DNA of 64,000 nucleotides from Micromonospora chaiyaphumensis (GTDB lineage: Bacteria; Actinomycetota; Actinomycetes; Mycobacteriales; Micromonosporaceae), in NCBI RefSeq assembly GCF_900091435.1, contig NZ_FMCS01000010.1:124001-188000 (forward strand). Reading direction: 5' to 3'. This document shows positions 8,512-16,037 of the stretch, piece after piece; position 1 is the stretch's first letter, and the number at the start of each line of letters is the position of its first letter. A model generated the notes under the pieces. It was not told the DNA's origin. It did not search any database and saw only the letters and a program-made list of their open reading frames with translations. The position numbers and the translations under genes were made by a program.

Positions 8512-9105
8512 GCTCGGTCCCTCCTCCCGCCGGCGTCGCCACCCGGGACGCCCGTTCCGATCAGTCTCGCGAGTCACCCCTCCGCGCCGCCACCACACCG
8601 GTACGCCCGAGCGCCCGGCCGCCCGCCATCAAGGGTGTCGGCACCTGTCGGCGACGTCGGCGGTCCGCCCGTGGGCGATCCGGAAACGTCACCACCGTCC
8701 TCTTCGTAGCAACAGTTTCCCCTGTCCAGGGCGGGTCAGCCACCCCGTACGGCGTGCCGTGCCCGCGTCGGCTCCGGTTTCCGGCACGCCGCCCACGCGA
8801 GCGCCCGCCCGACCCGGCCTGACTCGGCGCTCCGCGCGCCCGCAGCAGCGCGAGGCGGAACCGGCCGATCGCCCGTGTGGCCGGGCCCATCCCGGCCGGC
8901 TCTCGCCGAGAGCGGACGCTGTGCGTGCGTTCAATCAGCCGGTGTTGCGGACCGCGGACGCTGCGCCTGCCTTCAGTCAGCCGGTGTCGCGGACCGCGGA
9001 CGCTGTGCCTGCCTTCGCTCAGCCGGTGTAGGGGGCCCTGTCCTCTCCGCCGGGTCAGCGGCTCCAGCCCGGAGCGGCGGCCGGCCACCACCCGCCGACG
9101 GGCCG
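8512..9105. other. Intergenic stretch between hypothetical gene and xerC
   Basis: About 600 bases without a gene I can support. It contains the 42-bp tandem repeat at 8912-9028. Reading frames that cross it on both strands have codon use unlike the neighbours (many codons ending in T or A), so I treat them as non-coding. The right end carries the xerC-side promoter. Confidence 0.5.
8912..9028. repeat. 42-bp tandem repeat, 2.8 copies
   Basis: Units begin at 8912, 8954 and 8996 with GCGGACGCTG. The first two are 42 bases long and the third stops after 33. Copies differ at only a few positions. The period is divisible by three, and on the plus strand one frame reads a 14-residue repeat (ADAAPAFSQPVSRT) ending in TAG at 9029. 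That frame has atypical codon use. Confidence 0.85.
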
Positions 9106-9111
9106 TAGGCT
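9106..9111 (+). promoter_or_regulatory. -10 element of leaderless promoter upstream of xerC
   Basis: TAGGCT fits TAnnnT and ends exactly six bases before a GTG at 9118, the geometry of leaderless actinobacterial transcripts. No strong -35 is visible. Confidence 0.5.
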
Positions 9112-9117
9112 GACCTC

Positions 9118-9195
9118 GTGTTTCCCGCCCGCTCCCGCTCCGAGGCGCGCCCCGGGCAGCCTCGGCACCGACGAGTCGGCCGGAGTTCGCGATGA
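9118..9195 (+). CDS. Possible 25-codon leader peptide coupled to xerC
   Basis: Starting from the GTG placed by the -10 element, the frame runs 25 codons, encodes a very basic peptide (VFPARSRSEARPGQPRHRR...) and stops at TGA 9193-9195, which overlaps the xerC ATG as ATGA. Such an arrangement would couple xerC translation to the leader frame. xerC itself has no clear Shine-Dalgarno, which fits coupling. It is an inference from spacing and overlap. No homology is claimed. Confidence 0.4.
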   Translation: MFPARSRSEARPGQPRHRRVGRSSR

Positions 9196-10409
9196 CTGAC
9201 CAGCGGCGTGGCACGCGGGCGGCCCACGAGGCGCTGCCGGCCCCGATGCGGGAGGCGGTCGACGACTTCGCCGACCACCTGGCCCGGGTGCGCAACCGGT
9301 CCACGCACACCGTGCGGGCGTACGTCACGGATCTCGTCTCGCTGCTCGACCACGCGGTGCGGATGGGGTGCGTCGACCTGTCGGAGCTCGACCTGACCGT
9401 GCTGCGGAGCTGGCTGGCGAGACAGCGGACCATGGGCGCGGCCCGGACGTCCCTCGCACGGCGGGCCGCCGCCGCGCGCACGTTCAGCGCCTGGGCGCAC
9501 CGAGCCGGCCTGCTGCCCGCCGACGTGGGCGCACCGCTCGCCAGTCCGAAGGCGCACCGGGAACTGCCCACCGTCCTGCGGGCCGACCAGGCCGCAGCGC
9601 TGATGGACGCCCCGGACCTGAGCCTGACCCGGACGCGGACCGACGCCGGCAACGCCGCACCCGCCACGAACCTGGTCGACACGCAGCCCGGTGACCGGAA
9701 CGCCGGGCCGGGCGCAGACCAGGTCGACACGCGGCCAAGCGGCGGGACCGCCACACCGATCGGAAAGCAGGCCGACAGCCGGCCCGCCGGCAGGAACGCG
9801 CGGCCGCCAAGGGACGAAGGCGACGCACAGGACGCTTCCGCTCGGACCGCCGCGACGGCCGGCCGCGCCACCGCGCCGGGCCGAGACGGAGACGACGAGC
9901 CCGACGCGGTGCTGCTGCGTGACCGGCTGCTGCTCGAACTGCTCTACGGCACCGGGGTGCGGATCAGCGAGGCCTGCGGCCTGGACGTGACCGATGTCGA
10001 CCAGGCCCGCCGGGTCGTCCGCGTCCTCGGCAAGGGCGGGCGGGAACGGGCCGTGCCCTACGGGGTGCCCGCGCAACGGGCCCTGGACGCCTGGCTCGCT
10101 TGCGGCCGGCCGGCCCTGGCGGCGCCCCGATCGGGGCACGCGCTGCTGCTGGGAGCCCGGGGCGGCCGGCTCAACCCCACCACCGCCCGCCGGATCGTCG
10201 CCGGGTACGCCGAGGCCGCCGGCCTGCCACGGGTGACCCCGCACGGGCTGCGGCACTCGGCCGCCACCCACCTGCTGGAGGGTGGCGCGGATCTGCGTGC
10301 CGTACAGGAGTTGCTGGGCCACTCCTCGCTGGCCAGCACCCAGATCTACACCCACGTCTCGGTGGAGCGGCTGCGGGCGGCGTACCGGCAGGCGCACCCG
10401 CGCGCCTGA
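9192..10409 (+). CDS. xerC: Tyrosine recombinase XerC with expanded interdomain linker
   Basis: Site-specific recombinase that, with XerD, resolves chromosome dimers at dif. The N-terminal core-binding domain occupies about residues 1-142. The catalytic domain follows from about 236 with the RKHRHY residues: TGVRISEACGL (Arg near 257), GKGGRERAVP, HGLRHSAATHLL (His351, Arg354), LLGHSS and the nucleophile Tyr386 in IYTHV. The 405 residues exceed the usual roughly 300 because of a Pro/Asp/Arg-rich insertion at about 143-235 that includes three 16-residue repeats. Both domains look intact. Confidence 0.93.
   Translation: MTDQRRGTRAAHEALPAPMREAVDDFADHLARVRNRSTHTVRAYVTDLVSLLDHAVRMGCVDLSELDLTVLRSWLARQRTMGAARTSLARRAAAARTFSAWAHRAGLLPADVGAPLASPKAHRELPTVLRADQAAALMDAPDLSLTRTRTDAGNAAPATNLVDTQPGDRNAGPGADQVDTRPSGGTATPIGKQADSRPAGRNARPPRDEGDAQDASARTAATAGRATAPGRDGDDEPDAVLLRDRLLLELLYGTGVRISEACGLDVTDVDQARRVVRVLGKGGRERAVPYGVPAQRALDAWLACGRPALAAPRSGHALLLGARGGRLNPTTARRIVAGYAEAAGLPRVTPHGLRHSAATHLLEGGADLRAVQELLGHSSLASTQIYTHVSVERLRAAYRQAHPRA
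9669..9812 (+). repeat. Three 48-bp in-frame repeats inside xerC
   Basis: Units at 9669-9716, 9717-9764 and 9765-9812 encode the 16-residue variants NLVDTQPGDRNAGPGA, DQVDTRPSGGTATPIG and KQADSRPAGRNARPPR. They form the middle of the linker insertion between the two XerC domains. A partial further copy (DEGDAQ) follows. Confidence 0.85.
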
Positions 10410-10542
10410 CCCGGGACGCCGGGCCGCGCACCGGCCCCGGGACGGACACCTGACCCACGAGCGTCGACAGCCCGCGCGCCAACGGCCCAGCGACGGAACG
10501 CGTTGCGGGCCGGAAGCGGCGGGTTGATGATCCACGGCGGGC

Positions 10543-10548
10543 TACGAT
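10543..10548 (+). promoter_or_regulatory. -10 element of leaderless promoter
   Basis: TACGAT (TAnnnT) ends six bases before the ATG at 10555. The downstream gene has no Shine-Dalgarno, so a leaderless transcript is likely. Confidence 0.55.
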
Positions 10549-10554
10549 CGCCCG

Positions 10555-11736
10555 ATGACGGTCCCGCAGCCGCCCGAGCCGATCCCCGGGGCTCGGCTGC
10601 TCTTCTCCCTCGACCCGTCGGTCAGTCACCTCAACCACGGATCGTTCGGCGCGGTGCCGATCGCCGTGCAGCGCGCCCAGCAGCGCCTGCGCGACGAGAT
10701 GGAGGCCAACCCGCTCCGCTTCTTCACCCAGGGCCTGGTCGACCGGATCGCCCACACCCGGCGGCACCTGGCCACCTTCCTCGGCGCGGATCCCGAGGGC
10801 ACCGCCCTCGTCGGCAACGCCACCACGGGCGCCGCCATCGTGCTCCAGTCGTTGGGGCTGGGCCCCGGCGACGAGGTGGTGACCACCGACCACGGCTACG
10901 GGGCGGTGGGCTTCTCCGTCGAGCGGGAGTGCGCGCGGACCGGGGCGGTGTCGCGGACCCTGCCGGTGCCGCTGACCGCCGGCGACGAGGAGGTGGTGGA
11001 GATCGTCCGGGCCGGGCTGCGTCCCGGTCGGACCAAACTGCTGATCGTCGACCAGATCACCTCGCCGACCGCCCGGCTCTTTCCCACGGCGGCGATCGTC
11101 GGTGTGGCGCGGGAGCACGGGGTGCCAGTGCTCGTCGACGCCGCGCACGCCCCGGGCATGCTGCCGACCACCGTGGCCTCGGTGGGCGCCGACTTCTGGG
11201 TCGGCAACCTGCACAAGTGGGCGTACGCGCCGCGCGGCACCGCCGCGCTGGTGGTGGCCGAGCCGTGGCGGGAGCGGATCCAGCCGCTGGTGGTCTCCTG
11301 GGAGCAGGGCAGCGGGTTCCCGACCCGGGTGGAGTGGCAGGCGACCCTCGACTACACCGGCTGGCTGGCCGCACCGGTCGGCCTGTTCACCCTGCGGAGC
11401 CTCGGCCTGGAGCGGGTACGGGCGCACAACGCGGCGCTGGCCGCGTACGGGCAACGGGTGGTCGGGGACGCCCTCGGGGTGGCGCCGGCCGACCTGCCGG
11501 AGCCCGGCGGGCCGACGGTCGCCATGCGGCTGATCCCGCTGCCGCCCGGCGTCGCCACGACCATGGACGCGGCGCGGGACCTGCGGGCCCGGATCGCCGA
11601 CCGGCTCTCGGTCGAGGTGTCGACGGCCGCCTGGAACGGTCGCGGCTACCTGCGCCTGTGCGGCCAGGTCTACAACACTCCGGACGAGTACGACCGGCTG
11701 GCCGTCCGGCTGCCCACGCTGCTCGCCCAGGGCTGA
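10555..11736 (+). CDS. Class V aminotransferase-fold PLP enzyme, isopenicillin-N-epimerase-like
   Basis: It is a cytoplasmic PLP-dependent enzyme resembling cysteine-desulfurase/isopenicillin N epimerase-type proteins. The substrate cannot be told from sequence. The 393 residues start with LNHGSFGAVP, the typical substrate-proximal opening. VDAAHAPGM holds the PLP-ring Asp, and GNLHKWAYAPRGTA carries the Schiff-base Lys. RGYLRLCGQVYNTPDEYDRL closes the C-terminal domain. It appears monocistronic. Its last 67 bases overlap the 3' end of the convergent peptidase gene. Confidence 0.88.
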   Translation: MTVPQPPEPIPGARLLFSLDPSVSHLNHGSFGAVPIAVQRAQQRLRDEMEANPLRFFTQGLVDRIAHTRRHLATFLGADPEGTALVGNATTGAAIVLQSLGLGPGDEVVTTDHGYGAVGFSVERECARTGAVSRTLPVPLTAGDEEVVEIVRAGLRPGRTKLLIVDQITSPTARLFPTAAIVGVAREHGVPVLVDAAHAPGMLPTTVASVGADFWVGNLHKWAYAPRGTAALVVAEPWRERIQPLVVSWEQGSGFPTRVEWQATLDYTGWLAAPVGLFTLRSLGLERVRAHNAALAAYGQRVVGDALGVAPADLPEPGGPTVAMRLIPLPPGVATTMDAARDLRARIADRLSVEVSTAAWNGRGYLRLCGQVYNTPDEYDRLAVRLPTLLAQG

Positions 11737-12386
11737 GCGGCGCCTCCGGCGGGCGGCGGATCGAGCGGGAGCAGCCGGACCGGACCGAGCCCGAGCAGGG
11801 CGAGGGGGTTCAGGTACTCCTCGCCCCGGCGCAGCCCCCAGTGCAGGCACGCCGCCGCGCGGCAGCCCGGGTGCCCGGCCACCAGCAGGCCGATCGGTGT
11901 GCCGGCTGCGACACGGGCGCCGGCGGCCGGGCCGGGGCGGACCGGCTCGTAGGTGGTGCGCAGCCCGTCGGCGTGCCCGACGGTGACCACCGGCCGCCCC
12001 GCCACCGTGCCGGCGAAGAGGATCACCCCCGCGCCCGCCGACCGGACCTCGACGCCCGGCGTGGCGGCCAGGTCCACGCCCCGGTGCCCGGCCAGCCAGG
12101 GCTGCGGCGGCGGGTCGAACCGGCGCACCACGCGCGGCGTGCCGGGCAGCGGCCAGCGGAACCGTGCCGCCGGCGCATCGGGCACCGGCGCCCCGGAAGA
12201 CGGCACCACCGCAGAAGGCCGCGCCACCGACCTCAGGCCAGGACCGGCCGACGGCGACAGCGCGAACGCCCGGGCGACGGGCAACATCCGGGCACCGGCC
12301 GGCACGGGAGGGGCAACCGGCAGGGCCGGGACCACGAGCAACACGAGCACGAGGGCCACCCGGGCCAGGTTCAACGCCTTCGACAC
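11670..12386 (-). CDS. M23 (LytM-type) peptidase-like secreted protein
   Basis: This predicted exported protein of 238 residues is probably a cell-wall endopeptidase or a LytM-like activator. GTG at 12386 opens a signal peptide (LARVALVLVLLVVPALPVA), followed by a Pro/Ala linker to about residue 75 and the LytM fold. The zinc motif HxxxD is His101-Asp105 (HRGVD). At the usual HxH the sequence reads Cys180-Leu-His182 (ACLHWG), so the first His is replaced. A C-terminal tail of about 45 residues overlaps the aminotransferase gene on the other strand. A homologue commonly lies beside rpsB in actinobacteria. Here xerC and other genes intervene. Confidence 0.82.
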   Translation of the reverse strand: MSKALNLARVALVLVLLVVPALPVAPPVPAGARMLPVARAFALSPSAGPGLRSVARPSAVVPSSGAPVPDAPAARFRWPLPGTPRVVRRFDPPPQPWLAGHRGVDLAATPGVEVRSAGAGVILFAGTVAGRPVVTVGHADGLRTTYEPVRPGPAAGARVAAGTPIGLLVAGHPGCRAAACLHWGLRRGEEYLNPLALLGLGPVRLLPLDPPPAGGAAQPWASSVGSRTASRSYSSGVL

Positions 12387-12507
12387 GCCACCGCACTCTG
12401 CCGGCCCCGCATCAACCACGCGACCCGACGATGACGCCACTGTGGACAACCGTCCGCCTGTGGACGCACCCCTACCGGCGGGGCGGATCTGCTACCGCCG
12501 CGCCGCC

Positions 12508-12513
12508 TATGCT
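12508..12513 (+). promoter_or_regulatory. -10 element of leaderless promoter
   Basis: TATGCT (TAnnnT) ends six bases before the GTG at 12520, which decides that start. No Shine-Dalgarno precedes it. Confidence 0.55.
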
Positions 12514-12519
12514 GGCCGC

Positions 12520-13170
12520 GTGACGAAGGACTGGTACGCCTGGCACACCGACTACGACCAGCCCGATTCCTCCCTGTCCCGCCGCCTCGCCGAGGTGCGG
12601 GACCGCATCGCGCAGGCGCTCGACAGCGCCCCTCCCGGACCGCTGCGGGCCATCAGCCTCTGCGCCGGTCAGGGGCGGGATCTCATCCCGGTGCTCGCCA
12701 CCCATCCGCGCGGCGGGGACGTGACGGCACGCCTCGTGGAGCTGGAACCGCGCAACGCCGAGGTCGCCCGGCGGGCCGCCGCCGAGGCGGGCCTGACCGG
12801 CGTGGAGGTGGTCGTCGGGGACGCGGCGCTGACCGACCGGTACGCCGACCTCGTGCCGGCGGACCTCGTCCTCGTCTGCGGCATCTTCGGCAACATCACC
12901 GACGCCGACATCCGGGCCACGGTCCGGCACTGCGCCTCGCTCTGCGCCCCCGGCGGCACGGTCTTCTGGACCCGGCACCGCCGCGAGCCCGACCTGGTCC
13001 CCGTCATCTGCGACTGGTTCGCCGAGGAGGGCTTCGCCCCGGTCGCGGTGAGCAGCCCGGCCGACGGGGTCGGCGTCGGCGCACATCGCTTCGGCGGCCC
13101 GTCGCGTCCGTTGAAGCCGGGCACGGCGATGTTCGAGTTCCTCGGCTACGACCGTCTCACCCACCCCTGA
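12520..13170 (+). CDS. Class I SAM-dependent methyltransferase
   Basis: The 216-residue protein has a Rossmann methyltransferase core: motif I is ISLCAGQGRDLIPVL (around residues 43-57), the acidic strand-2 end is LVELEPRNAE, and motif IV is DLVLVCGIFGNITDADI. A late segment GAHRFGGPSRPLKPG is typical of a small actinobacterial family of unknown substrate. The GTG at 12520 is supported by the six-base spacing to a -10 element. The sulfite-oxidase-like gene follows after 20 bases, so the two may be co-transcribed, although the roles do not obviously connect. Confidence 0.85.
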   Translation: MTKDWYAWHTDYDQPDSSLSRRLAEVRDRIAQALDSAPPGPLRAISLCAGQGRDLIPVLATHPRGGDVTARLVELEPRNAEVARRAAAEAGLTGVEVVVGDAALTDRYADLVPADLVLVCGIFGNITDADIRATVRHCASLCAPGGTVFWTRHRREPDLVPVICDWFAEEGFAPVAVSSPADGVGVGAHRFGGPSRPLKPGTAMFEFLGYDRLTHP

Positions 13171-13190
13171 CCAGGCCGAGGAGCAACGAG

Positions 13191-14297
13191 ATGACCACTG
13201 TGGACGACGCCAGCGGACCTTCCCGGATCGCCGGACCGGACGAGGCGATCAGCTCCGAGGAACTCCAGTTGGCCGCGCGCAACCACGGCATCCCGCTGGA
13301 GGCGCTGCGCTACGACGTGACCCCGGCCGGACTGCACTACCTGCTCATCCACTACGACATCCCGGACGTCGACCCGGCGGCGCACGCGCTGACCGTGGGC
13401 GGCGCGGTCGCGAGCCCGCTGCGCCTCGACCTCGTGGCGCTGCGGGAGCGGCCGCGGGTGACCCACCGGGTGACCCTGGAGTGCGCGGGGAACGGCCGGG
13501 CGCTGCTGCATCCTCGCCCGGTCAGCCAGCCGTGGCTGGTCGAGGCGGTGGGCAACGCCGAGTGGACCGGCACCCCGCTGGCCCCGCTGCTCCGGGAGGC
13601 CGGATTGGCCGACGATGCGGTGGACGTGGTCTTCACCGGCGCGGACCACGGCGTGGAGCGCGGGGTCGAGCAGGACTACCAGCGGGCGCTGCCGGTGGCG
13701 GACGCGCTGCGCGAGGAGGTGCTGCTGGCGTACGAGATGAACGGCGCTCCCCTGCTGCCGCAGCACGGCGCGCCGCTACGGCTGATCGTGCCCGGCTGGT
13801 ACGGCATGGCGCACGTCAAGTGGCTGCGCGACATCCGGGTGCTGACCGAGCCGTTCGACGGCTACCAGAACGCGGTGGCGTACCGGTTGCGGCAGGACGC
13901 CGACGACCCGGGCGTGCCGGTGACGCGGATCGAGCCCCGCGCCCTGGTCCGCCCGCCGGGCTTCCCGGACTTCATGTCGCGGACCCGGGTGCTGCGGCCC
14001 GGGCCGTGCACGGTGGACGGTCGCGCCTGGTCGGGGCACGCGCCGGTGACGGCCGTCGAGGTGACCTTCGACGGCGGTGCGACGTGGGTGCCGGCGACCC
14101 TTGACGAGCCCACCGGGGGCGAGTGGGCGTGGCGGCGCTGGCAGGTGTCGTGGCGGGCGACGGCGGGGCGGCACGTGCTGGGCGCCCGGGCGGTCGACGC
14201 CTCCGGGCGGACCCAGCCGGTCGAGCAGCCGTGGAACCGGGGCGGGTTCGCGAACAACCTGGTGCAGCGGGTCGAGGTGGTTGTGCTGGCGGAGTGA
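13191..14297 (+). CDS. Sulfite oxidase-like molybdopterin enzyme
   Basis: This oxidoreductase belongs to the sulfite-oxidase/YedY superfamily and binds Mo-molybdopterin. Of 368 residues, about 1-245 form the molybdenum domain, with the Mo-ligand Cys98 in VTLECAGNGR and the conserved PLRLIVPGWYGMAHVKWL segment. About 250-368 form the Ig-like Mo-co dimerisation domain. There is no Tat or Sec signal and no haem domain, so a cytoplasmic enzyme is likely. It could oxidise sulfite or another S/N-oxide. A ribosome binding site (GAGGAGCAACGAG) precedes the ATG. Confidence 0.9.
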   Translation: MTTVDDASGPSRIAGPDEAISSEELQLAARNHGIPLEALRYDVTPAGLHYLLIHYDIPDVDPAAHALTVGGAVASPLRLDLVALRERPRVTHRVTLECAGNGRALLHPRPVSQPWLVEAVGNAEWTGTPLAPLLREAGLADDAVDVVFTGADHGVERGVEQDYQRALPVADALREEVLLAYEMNGAPLLPQHGAPLRLIVPGWYGMAHVKWLRDIRVLTEPFDGYQNAVAYRLRQDADDPGVPVTRIEPRALVRPPGFPDFMSRTRVLRPGPCTVDGRAWSGHAPVTAVEVTFDGGATWVPATLDEPTGGEWAWRRWQVSWRATAGRHVLGARAVDASGRTQPVEQPWNRGGFANNLVQRVEVVVLAE

Positions 14298-14312
14298 TCC
14301 GCCTCGGGCGGT

Positions 14313-14333
14313 CGGCCGGGTGACCCCCGGCCG
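14313..14333. terminator. Bidirectional hairpin between convergent genes
   Basis: Perfect 8-bp arms at 14313-14320 and 14326-14333 with a 5-base loop lie in the 51-base gap between the sulfite-oxidase-like gene and the convergent DUF2469 gene. Position supports a shared terminator. There is no T-run. Confidence 0.5.
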
Positions 14334-14348
14334 CTGGGCCGGGTCGGG

Positions 14349-14672
14349 TCAGCCGCCGAATCCGGAATCTGCGGGAAGCGAGATGTCGGGCTTTTCGAGC
14401 TCTTCCACATTGACGTCCTTGAACGTCATCACGCGGACATTCTTGACGAAACGGGCGGGCCGGTACATGTCCCACACCCAGGCGTCGTGCATCTCGACCT
14501 CGAAGTAGACCTCGCCGTCCGAGTTACGGACGTGCAGGTCGACCTGGTTCGCGAGGTAGAAACGGCGCTCGGTCTCCACCACGTAGGAGAATTGGCGGAC
14601 AATGTCGCGGTACTCCCGGTAGAGCTGCAGCTCCATCTCGGTCTCGTACTTCTCGAGATCTTCCGCGCTCAT
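14349..14672 (-). CDS. DUF2469 family protein
   Basis: This 107-residue acidic protein belongs to a family nearly universal in Actinobacteria, with no settled function. It begins MSAEDLEKYETEMELQLYRE with heptad-like helices and contains FSYVVETERRFYLAN and YFEVEMHDAWVWDMYRPARF, which are highly conserved. Its ATG overlaps the rnhB stop as ATGA, so it is translationally coupled to RNase HII. This pairing is conserved in actinobacteria. It is the last gene of the minus-strand run that begins with rpsP. Confidence 0.93.
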   Translation of the reverse strand: MSAEDLEKYETEMELQLYREYRDIVRQFSYVVETERRFYLANQVDLHVRNSDGEVYFEVEMHDAWVWDMYRPARFVKNVRVMTFKDVNVEELEKPDISLPADSGFGG

Positions 14673-15529
14673 CGCACTCCGCCTTCCATGACCACATCTT
14701 CCCCCACCGACGCCGGAGGTCGCGGCTGCTCGCCCAACGCCACGCCGACGGTACCCCCTGGCGCGGCGGAGCGCTCCATCGGCTCGTCCGGGCCACCGGT
14801 GAACGCCCCGTCGGGGGCACCGAAGAGCGCCTCCTCGGGGCTGCCGGCGGCCGGCCGGCGCGAGCGGGGCGGCCGCCCGTCCCGTCCCGAGACGGTGGCC
14901 ACGTTCACGTACGAGAAGCGGTGTTCCCGGCAGGGCCCCAGCTCCCGCAGCGCGGCGCTGTGCTCGGGGGTGATGTAGCCCTTGTGCTCGGCGAAGCCGT
15001 AGCCCGGGTGCCGCTCGTCCAGTTCCACCATGATCCGGTCCCGGGTGACCTTGGCGAGCACGCTCGCCGCCGCCACGCAGGCGGCCACCCGGTCCCCCTT
15101 CCAGACGGCCAGGCCGGGCACGTCCAGCCCGTCGACGCCGAAGCCGTCGGTCAGCACGTATTCCGGGCGGGTGGTCAGCGAGGCGAGCGCCCGGCGCATG
15201 GCGGCCAGGTTGCACACGTGCAGCCCGCGCGCGTCGACCTCCTCGGCGGGGATGATCACCACCGCGTACGCCAGGGCCCGCGCCACGACCTCGTCGTAGA
15301 CCCGCTCCCGGGCCGCCGGGGTGAGCAGCTTGGAGTCGGCCAGCTCGTCGATCTCACCCCGCCGCCCCTCGGGCAGCACCGCGGCGGCGGCCACCAGCGG
15401 CCCGGCGCAGGCGCCCCGGCCGGCCTCGTCGGCGCCGGCCACGTGCCGGAAGCCGCGCCGTTGCAGGGCGCGCTCCAGGGCGTAGAGGCCGGCCTCGCGG
15501 CGCACCACCGTGCGCGGCGGGGTCAGCAC
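14669..15529 (-). CDS. rnhB: Ribonuclease HII
   Basis: It removes ribonucleotides from DNA-RNA hybrids. The catalytic acidic residues are visible in AGADEAGRGACAGPL (Asp, Glu), ELADSKLLT (Asp) and the later Asp in VLTDGFGVDGL, with VAAASVLAKVTRDRIM downstream. The 286-residue product has a C-terminal extension of about 60 residues, rich in Gly and Pro, beyond the normal end of RNase HII. GTG at 15529 was chosen because it directly precedes the fold. It overlaps the NUDIX gene by 7 bases and DUF2469 by 4. Confidence 0.94.
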   Translation of the reverse strand: MLTPPRTVVRREAGLYALERALQRRGFRHVAGADEAGRGACAGPLVAAAAVLPEGRRGEIDELADSKLLTPAARERVYDEVVARALAYAVVIIPAEEVDARGLHVCNLAAMRRALASLTTRPEYVLTDGFGVDGLDVPGLAVWKGDRVAACVAAASVLAKVTRDRIMVELDERHPGYGFAEHKGYITPEHSAALRELGPCREHRFSYVNVATVSGRDGRPPRSRRPAAGSPEEALFGAPDGAFTGGPDEPMERSAAPGGTVGVALGEQPRPPASVGEDVVMEGGVR

Positions 15530-15990
15530 GGGCCACCTCCGGCGAGCGCCCCCGCGAGCCGGGCCACGAGGTCCGGCGGGTAGTAGCGCTCGGCCGTGCC
15601 GGCCAGGTCGCCGAGCGACCACCAGCGGTGGCCGTGCACGCTGGTCTGCTCGATCTCGTTGAAGCCGGCCGTGTCGACCTCCCAGGCCGGCACCCGGACC
15701 AGGAAGAACTCCTGCTCCTGCCGGTACCAGACCCCGTCGAACGGGAACTCGACCGTCTCGGACCAGACCGGGTCGCCCAGCTCGGCCGGGGCGAGCCGCA
15801 GCCCGGTCTCCTCGGCCAGCTCGCGCACCGCGCCCGCGGCCGGGGTCTCCCCCGGGTCGAGGCCGCCGCCGGGCGTGAACCAGTAGCGGTGGCCCGGCCG
15901 GGCCGGATCACTGCCCTCGAACAGCAGCACCCGGTCGGACGCGTCGACGAGCAGCACCCGGGCCGCGCGACGAGGGGTGTAGACGGTCAC
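15523..15990 (-). CDS. NUDIX hydrolase
   Basis: The 155-residue protein hydrolyses nucleoside diphosphates linked to another moiety. The substrate is unknown. The NUDIX box is complete: it begins GGGLDPGETPAAGAVRELAE and continues ETGLRL, matching GX5EX7REUXEEXGU. The N-terminus (TPRRAARVLLVDASDRVLLF) is the usual first strand pair. GTG at 15990. It sits between lepB and rnhB and overlaps rnhB, a place often occupied by a NUDIX gene in Micromonosporaceae, so a role in nucleotide sanitation alongside RNase HII is plausible but unproven. Confidence 0.9.
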   Translation of the reverse strand: MTVYTPRRAARVLLVDASDRVLLFEGSDPARPGHRYWFTPGGGLDPGETPAAGAVRELAEETGLRLAPAELGDPVWSETVEFPFDGVWYRQEQEFFLVRVPAWEVDTAGFNEIEQTSVHGHRWWSLGDLAGTAERYYPPDLVARLAGALAGGGPC

Positions 15991-16037
15991 CGCCCAAGCC
16001 TGCCAGACGCCTCCGACGATCGCCCACGCCCTCCGGC

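Noticed and set aside
8759..9031. 90-codon plus-strand frame through the 42-bp repeats
   Set aside because: Codon use (many T- and A-ending codons) is unlike real genes here, no ribosome binding site, no family; kept as repeat only.
12441..12449. Perfect DnaA-box sequence (TGTGGACAA) in an intergenic region, with a further TGTGGACG nearby
   Set aside because: Only one perfect box and no cluster, no dnaA/dnaN/gyrB context; not enough for an origin or a regulatory call.
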